A program made the position numbers and the translations under genes. From Tomocerus qinae (Eukaryota > Arthropoda > Collembola > Entomobryomorpha > Tomoceridae), in NCBI GenBank assembly GCA_020055645.1, contig CM034546.1:46996001-47060000 (forward strand): a stretch of DNA of 64,000 nucleotides. The letters are read 5' to 3'. This document shows, piece by piece, positions 1 through 11,197 of this stretch. A model generated the notes under the pieces. The model made no database searches. It was not told the DNA's origin and saw only the letters and a list, made by a program, of their open reading frames with translations. Position 1 is the first letter of the stretch; every line of letters starts with the position of its first letter.

Positions 1-2209
1 TAGGAACATGAAACATGCATAACTAATGAACTATAATTAATTTATTTTAATTTGTAAAAGTTTTGCCTAATCTAAATGATAAAATATGATGTCTAATGTG
101 ATTTTCTTTGTTCTGAGCCTAACTAGAAGTAACTAATAATCTGGTGCCATGCTAATTATTACCTAATCTACGTGTGGCGAGACATTCCAATCTTTTTTAG
201 CGAACCAATCCTGAGAGAGGTCAACTTAGAGGACAAGCCAAAGTCAGCGGACATTGTCCTCAAGCCAAAGGAAAGCGCAGAATTCTGGATTGGGACACCA
301 AAGAAGACACGAGGAGAGACTCAAAGGAAACGGACGTACTGAAGTTGAGCTGCGTTGACTAACAACGGAGAGGCATGGAAAGTGACGACGACGAGGATGA
401 AGTTGTACATCGACTTCAACATTGAGTCATACTGGGACATGGAGTTTTCGTATCATTTAATAATTTTTTGATTTATTGGCTTAAAGTATTTATAGTCTAA
501 AATTTATATTGAGTTGAATTTATTTGGTGAATTTGAGAAGTTAATTTAATTTGGGAAATAATTTTGAGTTGATATTGGGCATTGATTTAATTTGTTTGAA
601 TTTATTTGAGAGTTTAATTTAATTTTGAATTATTTGGTTGAAATGAGGATGTGTATAATTATGGGGGAATAGGTATAAAATAGTAATGATTTTAGTATGG
701 TTAAGAAACACATACAAATACAGTATCCGAGTTAAAGAGAATTTTAATTTTGATTTTGTTTTTGAGTGAATTTGGAAGGGTAGAATTAATTTGTTGATTT
801 TTGATTTTGTTGCAGAGAAAAGAAGGGAGAATAACTACTGTTTCTGAAGATGGGCTATTACTATGTTTTCATGAATAATTTTGAGTTGAAATATTTAATT
901 GATTTATGATTTTGGTTGATAATTTTGAGTTTGTTGATTTATGTAATGAGTAATTTTGTATTTTTTGTTGGTTTATAGGAATAATTGGATAATTTGAGTT
1001 TAAAATTATAGGAAAGGGAATCGAATAGAGGATAGCTAATGGGGTTTTATTATTTTGGAGTATTTAAAGAAAGGCGACAGAATAACAGACAGTTGCACAA
1101 TCTTATAATAATTCCTTTTTGTTCTCTTTTAATTGATGATTTCCCTAACATGACCTAGCTATGCTGATAGATTTTGGAACATGAAAGTAAATTGGCATTC
1201 AGTATTTATAATTTTATTTCTTGGTGTGACATTGAATACGGGTCACTACGATATCAAAAGGGGCGACAACTATTCGTAAACTTCAGAATATTATTAATTA
1301 CAGTACCAGCAGAGATGGGAGACCCTTGGGTAAACTGAGATATTGAATTATCACCACCTGACGGAATCTTTTTGCCTGAGTTGCCATATAGCTAAGTTTA
1401 GTTGGGCAAGGGCAGTACTGACATAGACCCGGCCACAATTGGATATTAATTTATCACGGCCGCGGGGTCATACTAACACTTTTTGAGGAAAGACAGTACT
1501 AACATCTTCGGTACGATTGAGTTGTTTAAATCGCAAATTCCTTCAAATGAAATTAGCTGGACTCGCAATGTAATAAGTAAATGCATCGAAATCAATAAAT
1601 GGAATTTCTTTTTGTTTTGAGAGTTAAATGTATGATAATGCCAATTGAAATGAAATGTGGAAAAATGAAAGTAAGTATTTGCTATGGTTATTTAATTGAA
1701 ATCCTAATTTACTTTGGAGTAAAGTAAAGGAATTATGTTTTGTTTTGTGGAAAGAAGTGCATATAGTTTTTAAGGAACACTTCTATCTGTGGGATTCTGA
1801 AACAGGCTTTGGGAATATACATGCTACTGTGATCTATTCTTGCTAAGTAGGATTTCTGCAGAGAGATAGTAATTTATAGTTTTAAGATGAGTTATATCTT
1901 TCGGGTTGCGATTCGAAAGATGAAAATGATTTAGGTTAAGGAATGAATTAAATTCCAATTCAGGGATTTATTATATTGTTTAGTATTTAAGTGATTGAAT
2001 TAAGGACCCTAGGAGTAATTCGTAGAAGTTAGCTAGAGGTTACAGTTTGGAATTATATGTATTCTTGGGAGAAACAGAGAGGGTTACCACAAAGTTACAT
2101 ACGGATGGAGTAAACTGATGTACAAGGGTTTCCCGGGTTTTGCTTTTGATAACTGTTTGTGTATTTTTTGGGAATATCTGTGATTACTCACTATAGGTAG
2201 TATGAGTTG

Positions 2210-2320
2210 TGCCTGATGGTTGATGCCAGGTTTAGTAAGGTGAAGTGATGAATTTATGCCTGATGGTTGATTCCAGGTTATAGTGTTAAGTGAAACCTGA
2301 TGGTTGATTCCAGGTTATAA
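2210..2320. repeat. Short direct repeat, three copies
   Basis: The word CCTGATGGTTGATTCCAGGT, with one variant base in the first copy, occurs three times with spacings of about 50 and 36 bp. It lies in the T/G-rich tract and has no coding support. Confidence 0.7.
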
Positions 2321-3136
2321 TTATTATGTTAGATTTAGGAAAGGTGTTTGAAAAGTGCAATGCACTAAAGAAATAATGTGTTTGATGTTGTATGGTTTTT
2401 GAGATTTTTGAGTTAATGTTTGATTTTGTTGATGATTATTGTTTGGTTTATTTTTGATGAAATATTTGATTTTGTAAAAGGAAGTAATAATAATAATTAT
2501 TTGATTTTGTGTTGAAACGTGTATGCCCATGACAGTAAGAAACAGTAGGGACTCCGGTAAATATAAAAAGTATTTGTTGAAGGGTTATAGAGTTTTGGAG
2601 TAAAGAAGTTTAAATGTTTATTTAATTATTGGAAATGTTCTTATTGAATTTTATTTGCTGAATTCTAGTTTTGTTGCGGTTTTGATGAGTCTAATTGAGT
2701 GATTACTTCTATGAGCGATAAGGCCAGAGCTGTTGAGCTTCAGTGGCAGTCGCATAAGCCCGCGAGGAGAAGTATAATGCCTCCTGGGAATTTTGTCTCA
2801 TCATGTGTTCCGTGCAACAATTCCGAGCAAGCGAAGAATTCATCAATTATATTATTTAATTTTGGATATTATTTGAATTTTTGAATGTTTATGATTTATT
2901 ATTTGATGATTGGATATGATGTGAAATTATGGATACGTGTATTTTGTATTGTGAATAGTGTTATGGGAATTTTATTTGGATGTTATAAGATAAGGAATTT
3001 TTTTGGATGTTATTTTTTGTACACCTTCTAACACTTCTTGGTAAATTAGGAGGTTTACGTCTGAGGGACCAGACGTCTAAGTTGACGGGGTGTCGGGTAG
3101 GAGTAGGATATGGTGGAAGCATGTAGATAAATGTAA

Positions 3137-3511
3137 ATGTTAGCGGGGCTGTCGTGGCCAATCAACGAGAAGCAGCCCGTAGGCGGCTTCGAGTTGACGG
3201 ACCAAGCCAGGCTCGCAGAGTTGAGAAAAAGATTGTGTAGTGAGTGTGAGGTATTCAGTCTGGGTCGGTCGGTTGGAGAGATTCAGTCTGGATCACGCAG
3301 TCTTGGTGAGTCGGTGGAGGATCTCCTGCGGGAGAGTCCTCGAATAAAGAGTGACAAAGGAGATCTTGTCTTGGGTTTGGAGTTATTGGCACCTAGGCAT
3401 TGTTGGCATCTTTGGGACTTGACTGACACTGACCTGACCGAAAGAAGGATATTCGGAGGATCCTCTCCTAATTACCCGTGGCATTACCTGAAGAGCGCAT
3501 CACCCACATAG
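3137..3511 (+). CDS. Unrecognised 124-aa ORF, doubtful
   Basis: An ATG-initiated ORF of 124 codons, more GC-rich than its surroundings, ends just before the start of block A. The product is hydrophilic with Arg/Glu-rich stretches in its middle part and no signal peptide or membrane segment. I recognise no family. Because the surroundings look like decayed transposon sequence, it could be a fragment of a retroelement protein or a chance ORF. Confidence 0.2.
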   Translation: MLAGLSWPINEKQPVGGFELTDQARLAELRKRLCSECEVFSLGRSVGEIQSGSRSLGESVEDLLRESPRIKSDKGDLVLGLELLAPRHCWHLWDLTDTDLTERRIFGGSSPNYPWHYLKSASPT

Positions 3512-5498
3512 GAAGTCTATTCCCTTACGACTAAGAGTCTAACTTCCTTACGACAATATTTCTTTTGTCTAGTCATTGAAAAGTAAATTGGTTTATTTTC
3601 TGTGCCCAATTAAAAACCGATTATTTCATTTAAACCTATTATTTTTGGTAAAGCACACTGATTTAATAATTTCAAATGAAATATTGTGTTAACAAATACT
3701 TTCAAATCTAATACACGTCAAAATTTAGAAAAACAATATCTTTAATTCTTTAGTAGTAAAGTATTTATCGATCGTTTCTTACACACACAATCAAACATTT
3801 CATTACATAAAATTAAACGTGCCAAATAGGTAAATATTCTCTTCAATTCAAGACTAACCAGTTAGAGCTGCTTCTCTCCGGCACGACAAATGAATGGCAT
3901 GTAAAACAATGGAAAACAGTTTTGAAGAGAAAGTCTATTAAGCAAGTAACAACATTAGCCTGTAAGTAACTAAGTGTAAGTACAATACAAGCATAATTTA
4001 GAAGTACAGTTTCCTTTATTTAGCGCTATGTAACAGTTTCATTTGTTGAAAAGCAATTACAAGTTCCCAACAGTTCCTACTAGTATCGATCTCATGTATT
4101 GTTTTCATATTAGGACATTTTGATAACACATTAGTGTTCTGAGTAATATTTAGTATTAATTCTATTAATAATATCATTATTATTGTTAACAATTCATTAA
4201 TTCAATTAACCCAATTTATTCCTACTAATTAGCACTATACTATAAGGTATGGACTGGCTCAGTAATTAGCGAAAAGAGGGAGATGATGTTTTATGAGGAA
4301 TATTGTAAGGGAGATACTTAGGTATAAGTGCGGGGGTATCACTCACTTAGGTGGGTAGAAAGAGATAAGGAGATTGACTAGTCTACTGGAGATATCTCAA
4401 TGGTGACAACAGATAAGTAAGGAAGACTATATTATAATGTGCGCGTGTAAAGAGGTGAGTGAACGACGGAAGAAAACGGCGACTGGACTATGCACGGCAA
4501 AACGAAAGGGTAAGTACAGGGGAAAACTGAGACAACGCTTAAAAGTTTGTAATGTGGAACCATGTTTTGTAGACACATTTTCGGTGTTAAGGTAAGGATA
4601 GACATTAAGCGATAGGAACTGTGAGTCCGTGAGTTAGTGAGTGAAAGTAAGGTGAAAGTAGATGAAAAGCTCAACCGAAGCGAAGCGAGAACAGGAAGAG
4701 TTTTGGAAAGCAGCATACATATCCACTTGTAAAATAGTAGGAGAGAATTGCTAGAGAAAAGTATAATAGGTATTGAGGTAAGTCTAATATAGGATTTATT
4801 AGTTTAGGTAAGATTTGCCCTACACAAAATTGACTTTGTCTACAATAAGTGACTATAATTTACTAACCGTATTTATAAATTGAATTGCTAAAAGTTCCTA
4901 TCCGAGTTAGAATAGTTATCCAGTGCTAGAAATGGGTCCAAGAAAATCACAAGTTGATCGAGTAACAAACAGCCAAAGGAGGACAGCGTCGACAACCAAT
5001 CCAAAAGCAATAATTGTCGAAAAGAAATGTATGGCAATTATTTCAAACGGTTTGCTTTGTCTTTTACAATATTTTAATTTTTGTTATCGACTAAATAATA
5101 GGTATTCGACTATTTTTAATCTCGGATAAAACTCAAACCTTCCTTTTATCTTTGTAACAGTTTTCAAGCTTTTTCACGTGAATTCAAATATTGTAACTAT
5201 TTTATTACAAAGACAAAGTGAGTATAAAGGGAGTTATCGAGCCCTGGCATTGTTTTTTGCTAATTCATTTACAGCGCTGTTACAACAACATAATTACCTG
5301 ACCTTTCTACGCAATTTTTATTAAGTTCTCCTTTCGTTATGTTATACACGCTTTTTCATTGACACTGGGGTTTCTTGAAATCGGATTTTAAAATCAAATC
5401 ATTAATACCATCATTGATCGGGTTTGTGGATGGGTTTATATTATGGTTGTAATGTTTTTTTCCTAGATACTTTTTTAAGCGTCAATATTCTGACAAAT

Positions 5499-5966
5499 TT
5501 AAATTAGCATTTCCATTGAAGGTGGATAGCAATAGCAATGGTGAAAGCGAATGTTCATTTTTTCATAGCCGAAGCAACTTATTTCCGCCAATTCGAAGCC
5601 AGGAGGCAAATTTACTGGCACTGAACTCATGTTGGTAACTGAAAATTGTACTTCGTCTTTGTATTCGTGAGTTATTAATTCCGGGAAAATTTGAAGTGAA
5701 GGAAAGCTTTTCAAATCATGATGCCCAACAATGTGCAAGAAACAGTTTTGAGGGAGTTTTACTTTTATCCCGGCGTAAAAAAGAATACATGAATTAGGTG
5801 GAATTGTTTTCGCATCATTGAGCATGAGCCGTATACTTTTGACATTGCAACTGAAGCGTATTTCTTTATTAGGTGGAGGTCTTCGTAAATACACGTCCAC
5901 CGCATGAACACAAATGGGTGGCTGCTGAGTATGCTCCCACCCTGTAAATAACCCTCCGCCACTCAT
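5499..5966 (-). CDS. dUTPase-fold protein, catalytic aspartate lost (paralog 1A)
   Basis: This is a 155-aa ORF from a clear ATG. The body reads like a trimeric dUTPase. A 'YAGIKVKLP' strand at residues 64-72 corresponds to the family's TGI..P segment. 'LITHEYKDE' at 97-105 matches motif 3, normally (G)VID.DYRGE. A later G-x(2)-LAEIS segment resembles motif 4 (GxxIAQL). The motif-3 Asp that activates water is Thr, and the RSS of motif 2 is absent, so pyrophosphatase activity is unlikely and a binding or structural role is more plausible. It sits 585 bp downstream of a second paralog on the same strand, and a matching pair lies at 37-38.7 kb. Viral versus cellular origin cannot be told from the sequence. 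It could also be one exon of a larger gene. Confidence 0.55.
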   Translation of the reverse strand: MSGGGLFTGWEHTQQPPICVHAVDVYLRRPPPNKEIRFSCNVKSIRLMLNDAKTIPPNSCILFYAGIKVKLPQNCFLHIVGHHDLKSFPSLQIFPELITHEYKDEVQFSVTNMSSVPVNLPPGFELAEISCFGYEKMNIRFHHCYCYPPSMEMLI

Positions 5967-6551
5967 TTTCTTTTCAATATTGATTTACGAAAAATATTTC
6001 TGAAATGTCAAGATGAAAATTGCTTTCATGAATCACAAATACAATGTACACTATGGCTTGTGCTAACTGTGGAAGAGAAATGTTAATTTTTAGCTAGGGA
6101 GTGTAGTCTTAGAATAAGAGCAGCATGAACTGCCGAAATATTAGGTCGAAAGTCTTCTTGATTACAATGCAAGAATGTACCTTTAACAACCGCCTTACGC
6201 ATGTCGTGATTAAAAATTTCCGGTTTGTGTCTGCAATTAGTATCTGTGTTGTCTCTTCTGTATGTTAATTGTTTTTCTGTTATTTGTAGATATTTTGTAG
6301 CTTTGCTTTGAGCAAAATCAAAAGTTCATTCCTAAATTAATTGTAGTAAGTATGTTATAAAAATCAATGTAGTATAGCATTCACTAAATATTATGTACAC
6401 TTGTAGTATATTACGTTGTAAATGTAATCTGAACATTACGAAATACGAACTCGACTAACTGCATGATAGCTTTTACCTATAGTTTATACAGTTTAATATC
6501 TCACGAATGATATATGTAATTTTTAGTTTTTAGTGAGATGTCATGATTCGT

Positions 6552-6962
6552 TTAAACATTAATTGTTTCCAAAGGTTTGTAATGATAGTGGATATTCATT
6601 CTATGACGGTTGATACAGGACAGCTTTGCCACTCCGAATCCAATGGGCAAAATTATGGACTTAGGGCTAGTGTTGGTAACATGTATTTTCAGTTCATTTC
6701 GGTATCTTTGAGTTATAACATCTGAAAGTACCTGAAGTGTTGGATGTCTTTGCATATCTAGACAAGGGCTTAGCTTAAAAGAGACATTCGCCGGAACTTT
6801 AACTCCGATCCCAGTGTAGAAAGTGTATATAGAATTGGCTGGAATTGTTGTGGGCTCTGTTATCGTGAACTTCAGGCCTTTCGTGTTGTAATTATAAACA
6901 ATACTATCATCTTGTATTACACTATCCACAAACACGTCCACATTATGCACTATTGGAGCCAT
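6552..6962 (-). CDS. dUTPase-fold protein, catalytic aspartate lost (paralog 2A)
   Basis: This 136-aa ORF starts with ATG at 6,962. 'TGIGVKVP' at residues 50-57 and 'VITQRYRNE' at 82-90 align with the dUTPase TGI and motif-3 strands, and 'GFGVAKLS' near 108-115 matches motif 4. Thr84 replaces the catalytic Asp, Arg86 the second Asp and Asn89 the Gly, while Tyr87, Arg88 and Glu90 are kept. The C-terminus is rich in His and Tyr. The first 66 codons lie inside the 1,229-bp duplicated segment, so a truncated second copy exists at 22,450-22,646. The closest relative in the window is 38,267-38,662, about 70% identical by eye. Function is unknown; the fold assignment is from motifs. Confidence 0.55.
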   Translation of the reverse strand: MAPIVHNVDVFVDSVIQDDSIVYNYNTKGLKFTITEPTTIPANSIYTFYTGIGVKVPANVSFKLSPCLDMQRHPTLQVLSDVITQRYRNELKIHVTNTSPKSIILPIGFGVAKLSCINRHRMNIHYHYKPLETINV

Positions 6963-7994
6963 GAGCTAGTCCATGTTATAAAGCTCCACCAGGCTATTCC
7001 AAAAAACTGTCGATATTTAATTGCAGGCAGATATTTTATCTTGTATTCTTTAATTTAAGGTAGGTATTTCAATGATTGGGTATTTTGGAAACGTTTTGAC
7101 TTGTAAGGGGCACGCTGGGAAATCTTTGGTAAGCTAAATACAATTTTCATGTTTATATAAGATAGAAAAGTTACCTATCATTATTTAATATTGATTGAAC
7201 TTTATATGAGTGAATTAAGTTTCCAAAGAAGTTAACATTACATTTAAACAAACAAACAACTGTGGACAGCAACCGAGCTTAACACTTGAATGCAACCAGA
7301 TTCTCAACTTGCCTCCACTATGTTCATGCCACACTCACTCCCACTCCTTATTAGTACTATCACTCGGCATTCGTCAGCTCCTGATCAAGTCACAGTTAGT
7401 AGAAGAGTGGAATAATCGATCGTATTCTGCATATAGTAGAATAGAATGTAGCCATACTACAAGGGACACTGTAGCTCTGAAATTCAACAGGTCGTCTCAG
7501 TCGCCGGTCGTTTTCTTGATGTTCCTTTCTCCCTATAAATATAAAAGTTTACATTATATTCTACTACCAAACATATCTTAATCTTACATCTAACCTACTC
7601 TGTATTGATGATAGTATTGGACGGTTGAGAAAGATAGGATAGCTTAAGTTCCTACTTATCAATCTTAGTCCCAGTTCAACTAACAAGATGTTGGCTATGG
7701 TATGGGGCGATAAGATATTTTTTGATTTATCGGTACAGTGGCACTTTGTCGCAGCATTCATATATAAAATTGTACAGGGCCGCGCAGTATCTTGTTGTGT
7801 AGCATTTTCTCGTGCTTTTTGGACAGATAAAACATTCATAGGTACTCACGAGTTTGATTATGTACATTTTGGATTTTAATTTCGAGATTTGTATTAAATC
7901 ACGGTTGGCAAGTGTGTTGTTATTTTATTTAATGTTGATAGTAGTTCATAAAGGGGAATAAAGGCATAAAACAATCTTAAAACTTTGTCAACTA
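6766..7994. repeat. Left copy of the 1,229-bp direct duplication flanking the retroelement
   Basis: The segment recurs at 22,450-23,678 at a constant offset of 15,684 at both ends, with no difference in the stretches I compared. It contains the 5' half of paralog 2A plus its upstream region. It begins inside the gene and ends exactly where the retroelement starts. Confidence 0.93.
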
Positions 7995-8053
7995 CTGAAT
8001 TTCCAAAATTGATGAAACTATGGAAAGACTAGAAACAAACGCTGTAAATTCGG
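7995..8053 (-). repeat. Terminal reiteration R1 of the retroelement 3' end
   Basis: About 59 bp repeat the last part of the element (sense: GAATTTACAGCG to GGAAATTCAG). It directly abuts the host duplication at 7,994 and so marks the insertion end. Confidence 0.85.
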
Positions 8054-8055
8054 GT

Positions 8056-8299
8056 GAATCTGCTGAATTTCCAAAATTGATGAAACTATGGAAAGACTAG
8101 AAACAAACGCTGTAAATTCGGCTCTGGGTTGTATGTTTATTCAGTGACCGGTTTCCATATTCTTTTTCAAACTGAATTAATTACAGGGCCATATTCATTT
8201 ACAATTTGATTAAGAGGTTGAAATCAGGTATAATTCGAATATTATGTGACAGTACTAAAAAATTTTGAAAATTCAAATCAATAAATCAACTAAGCCAAT
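8056..8299 (-). repeat. Terminal reiteration R2, lacking the 142-bp intron
   Basis: In sense orientation R2 starts at GGCTTAGTTG and ends at CAGCAGATTC. It matches the terminal region of the full unit except that the 142-bp GT-AG segment is precisely absent. The join lies between 8,171 and 8,172, giving TTCAG joined to TTTGAAAAAG in sense. It overlaps the full 3' end of copy 1 by a 3-bp AAT microhomology. Confidence 0.88.
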
Positions 8300-8411
8300 C
8301 TGCTGAATTTCCAAAATTGATGAAACTATGGAAAGACTAGAAACAAACGCTGTAAATTCGGCTCTGGGTTGTATGTTTATTCAGTGACCGGTTTCCATAT
8401 TCTTTTTCAAA

Positions 8412-8553
8412 CTATATAAACAAAATAAACAAAATATTGCATATATTGTTAAAGTGAAAGGATTTTGCAAGTTGTAATCCAGTTGTTAATTTAAAACATA
8501 ATTTGATTGCTAAACTGTATTTATGCCATCAGTGAAAGAAAATTACTCTTTAC
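8412..8553 (-). other. Retained 142-bp intron in copy 1
   Basis: In sense orientation the donor context is CAG|GTAAAGAG and the acceptor TTTATATAG|TTTG. The neighbouring reiteration R2 lacks exactly this interval, which defines both splice sites. Confidence 0.8.
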
Positions 8554-8823
8554 CTGAATTAATTACAGGGCCATATTCATTTACAATTTGATTAAGAGGT
8601 TGAAATCAGGTATAATTCGAATATTATGTGACAGTACTAAAAAATTTTGAAAATTCAAATCAATAAATCAACTAAGCCAATGTGTTGATTGTGGAGAGAC
8701 AATTTAAGCAAGGAGAATGTTTGAAACATCCTCGCGTTCTATAGAAATGAGTCTAACTTAAAATTTGTGTGTCTATTGAATTGCCCCTAAACTCAACCTT
8801 TACATAAAGATATAGGAAAGAAA

Positions 8824-10789
8824 TCATTTTATATAAGTATTTAAACAGTTAACTTTTTTGTATGATATCACTAAATCCAAATCAGAAATTAAATGTTTAT
8901 ATTTCTGGTTCATACATTGGTCTAGTTCTTCAAGTAAACTTAGCTTAACTATTTTACCAAATCCATGTATACATTTGTAGAATGGAATTACTAAATAACT
9001 TTTTGATGTTTCATTTGCAACATTAAAAATATTTGAAGTCGGTAAAATATTATATTTTGTTAATATCTCTGGATTATGATAAGCCAGTGTACATAAGAGT
9101 AAAGCACCTCTAGGTTTTAACAAATCATCTCTTTTAAATTACTAATTTTAGAAATAGCTGACAGTAATACAGAATCAGGGTAGCATCGATTTTTAAATTT
9201 TTCATATAAATTTTTTATTTCAATTATTCTGTCTTCTCTCAACGAACAACATTTCACTGCCCTTAGCATTTGGCAGTATGGTAATGAGTCTTTGAGGTGT
9301 TTTGGATGGTTAGAATAATAATGTAGAAATTGATGCTTTGACATTGGCTTTTTATACAGACTGGTGATAATATTATTAAAATTATCTAATTTAATATTTA
9401 AATCTAGAAAATTGATTACATTTTTGTCATATGCATATGTAAATTTTAAATAGTCATGTTTCAGTAAATTATTTAAATAGCAGTCAATATCAGAAATGTC
9501 TGAAGTGTTTACAATTAGGAATAAATCGTCCAAAAAACGTTTTTTGAAAACTATCTCAGGCTTATTTACAAAAATATTTTTTAATTCCTCATATACAGTT
9601 ATATTCGCTATGCTACAAGATGCAGATCCCCCATTTGAATACCTTTGTGCTGATAAAAATATTGGTTTTCATATTTGACATAGCTGTAGTCTAAACTAAG
9701 ATTAAGCAGTACTTTTAGCTGTTCTTGGTTTAAATCTATTGGTAGGTTTACAGCATCTTTATGTTCTGAATAAAAATCGCAACAATATTTTTACAATTAG
9801 AGTTTGACAAACTGGTGTATAAACTAACAATATCAATAGTTACCATTGTGTATGAAAATGATTTTTCAAGTTTTAGATTATTTAAAAGTAACAATAAATG
9901 ATTAGTATCTAATATCATATCCGGAATAAATAACATTATTGGTTGCAGAAATCTATCAACCAGCTGGCTAATTGGTTTATTGTAAGCTCGAATTGTGCTT
10001 GAAATAGGCCGTCCCTTTGGATAAGTTTCGTAGTACTTATGTAATTTTGGCAGAATATAAAAAATTGGCCGGCTGTGGATATTTTGGAATTGATAATGAC
10101 AGTCGATGTATATTAGGTAAAGCTTTTTCGAATATCTTTAGTTTATCTATAAATTCATCAAATGATCTTTCAAAATGGGCTTTTGTGGATGGAATATAAA
10201 CATTTAAATCAGACAATTGTGTAAGTACTTCATTATTATAACTAGATTTATCAGAAATTACAATCCCTGCGTTTTTGTCTGCATTTGTGATAATTAAATT
10301 ATGTTTTCTGCAAAATGATTTTAATTCATTAAAAAACTTTTGTTCAATTAGAGGTATAAATTTAGTTTTAGATCTTAACTTATCAATTATGTTATCAGAA
10401 GCAGAGGTATTAACAAATATTTCATTTTCGTCTTCGCAATGTATTTTACTGGTGTTATCAATTTTTCCTTTTTGCTTTTTACTCTTAATTGACCATTGCT
10501 CTATTAGTGTTAACTCCTTGTCAATAATATTAGATTTAAAGTATACTGACCAAGATATTTTTCTTATACATTCATCGATTGATTGTTTAATTAATTTAAA
10601 ATTAGGATTCTGTGGTATACAAAATTGAAGTCCTAGTGACAAAATACTTTTAAGTAGTCTAGGCATCGATTTTTTTGATGTGAGGTCATGCACTATTTCT
10701 GTGTCACATTTCATTTTGTTAAATAGATTATATAATTTATTGTTCCTTCGTCTACTTACTTGTTTTCCAGAATTAAAAATTTTTGACAT
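8824..10789 (-). pseudogene. ORF2 reverse transcriptase, copy 1, frameshifted
   Basis: ATG at 10,789, stop at 8,824. The first 240 or so codons are open. An extra base near 10,059, in the AT run before the LPKLHK motif, breaks the frame. Further single-base changes occur near 9,790 (A-run shortened), 9,625 (five instead of six C on the plus strand) and 9,130 (A-run shortened). Apart from these it carries the same RT motifs as copy 2. All breaks found are in homopolymers or single-base indels, so they may reflect sequence errors rather than decay. Confidence 0.85.
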
Positions 10790-10855
10790 GTTAAAAAATC
10801 TTCTTTTACGTTTTCGGGTAGTATTTTCTTTTTCCTTTTCACTGATGGCAGCATC

Positions 10856-11187
10856 TCATTGAATTTTTTGTAGTAGTGTAGATAGTTTTGCTTGGTTAGT
10901 AGATACCTTCTTACTTGATGGGTGGGAGTCAATTTGATGTTGATTTTGCTTCCGGGGGTTATTGGTTTTCCCATCTTTCGCTCTTTGTCTGCGAGCGTGA
11001 GAAAATTTTCTGCTTTCAGTATGTTCTTCATTCTTGCCGAGTTTTGCCGAGGTTTTGTTTTTATTTGACAATTTTCTTTTCATTTTTTCCACACTCAATT
11101 CACCGAGTTCGAGGAATTTGTTGTAGTCATTAGCAACTGCGGATCCACTAAAATCTTCGCTATTGGCTTCAATTCGCTTTTGAATAT
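10856..11187 (-). pseudogene. ORF1 C-terminal fragment, copy 1
   Basis: About 110 codons of the Gag-like ORF1, from the 'NIQKRIEAN' region through the Lys/Arg-rich tail to the UGA (complement of 10,856-10,858). The 5' part is missing at the inverted junction. The reading frame over the remaining part is open. Confidence 0.85.
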
Positions 11188-11192
11188 ATGAT
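11188..11192. other. 5-bp filler at the head-to-head junction
   Basis: The copy 1 match ends at 11,187 and the copy 2 match starts at 11,193. The bases ATGAT between them belong to neither copy at that position. Confidence 0.75.
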
Positions 11193-11197
11193 AAGAT

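Larger units (their letters stand above)
1..3535. other. C-poor, T/G-rich tract without a convincing gene
   Basis: No long ORF with recognisable family motifs is present on either strand. Between roughly 430 and 1,010 the plus strand is almost devoid of C and made of T/G/A words, an unusual strand asymmetry. Shorter stretches (about 190-420, 1,300-1,500 and 3,050-3,510) are more GC-balanced and could be remnants of a decayed retroelement or a very long LTR, but no protein motif or matching repeat is visible, and the left edge is cut by the window. The classification is inference only. Confidence 0.3.
7995..11187 (-). mobile_element. Penelope-like element copy 1, inverted and 5'-truncated
   Basis: This is the reverse complement of the unit found at 18,619-22,449. 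It begins on its 5' side within ORF1 (the codons around 'NIQKRIEAN') and runs through ORF2 and the 3' region. Two extra partial copies of the terminal region follow at 8,056-8,299 and 7,995-8,053. The 5' end abuts copy 2 head to head across a 5-bp filler (11,188-11,192). The sequence is nearly identical to the forward copies, apart mainly from single-base indels. Confidence 0.93.

Noticed and set aside
7309-7879. Three short ORFs repeated at 22,993-23,563
   Set aside because: The repetition is due to the exact 1,229-bp duplication, not coding constraint; they have no family motifs and are not preserved in block B.
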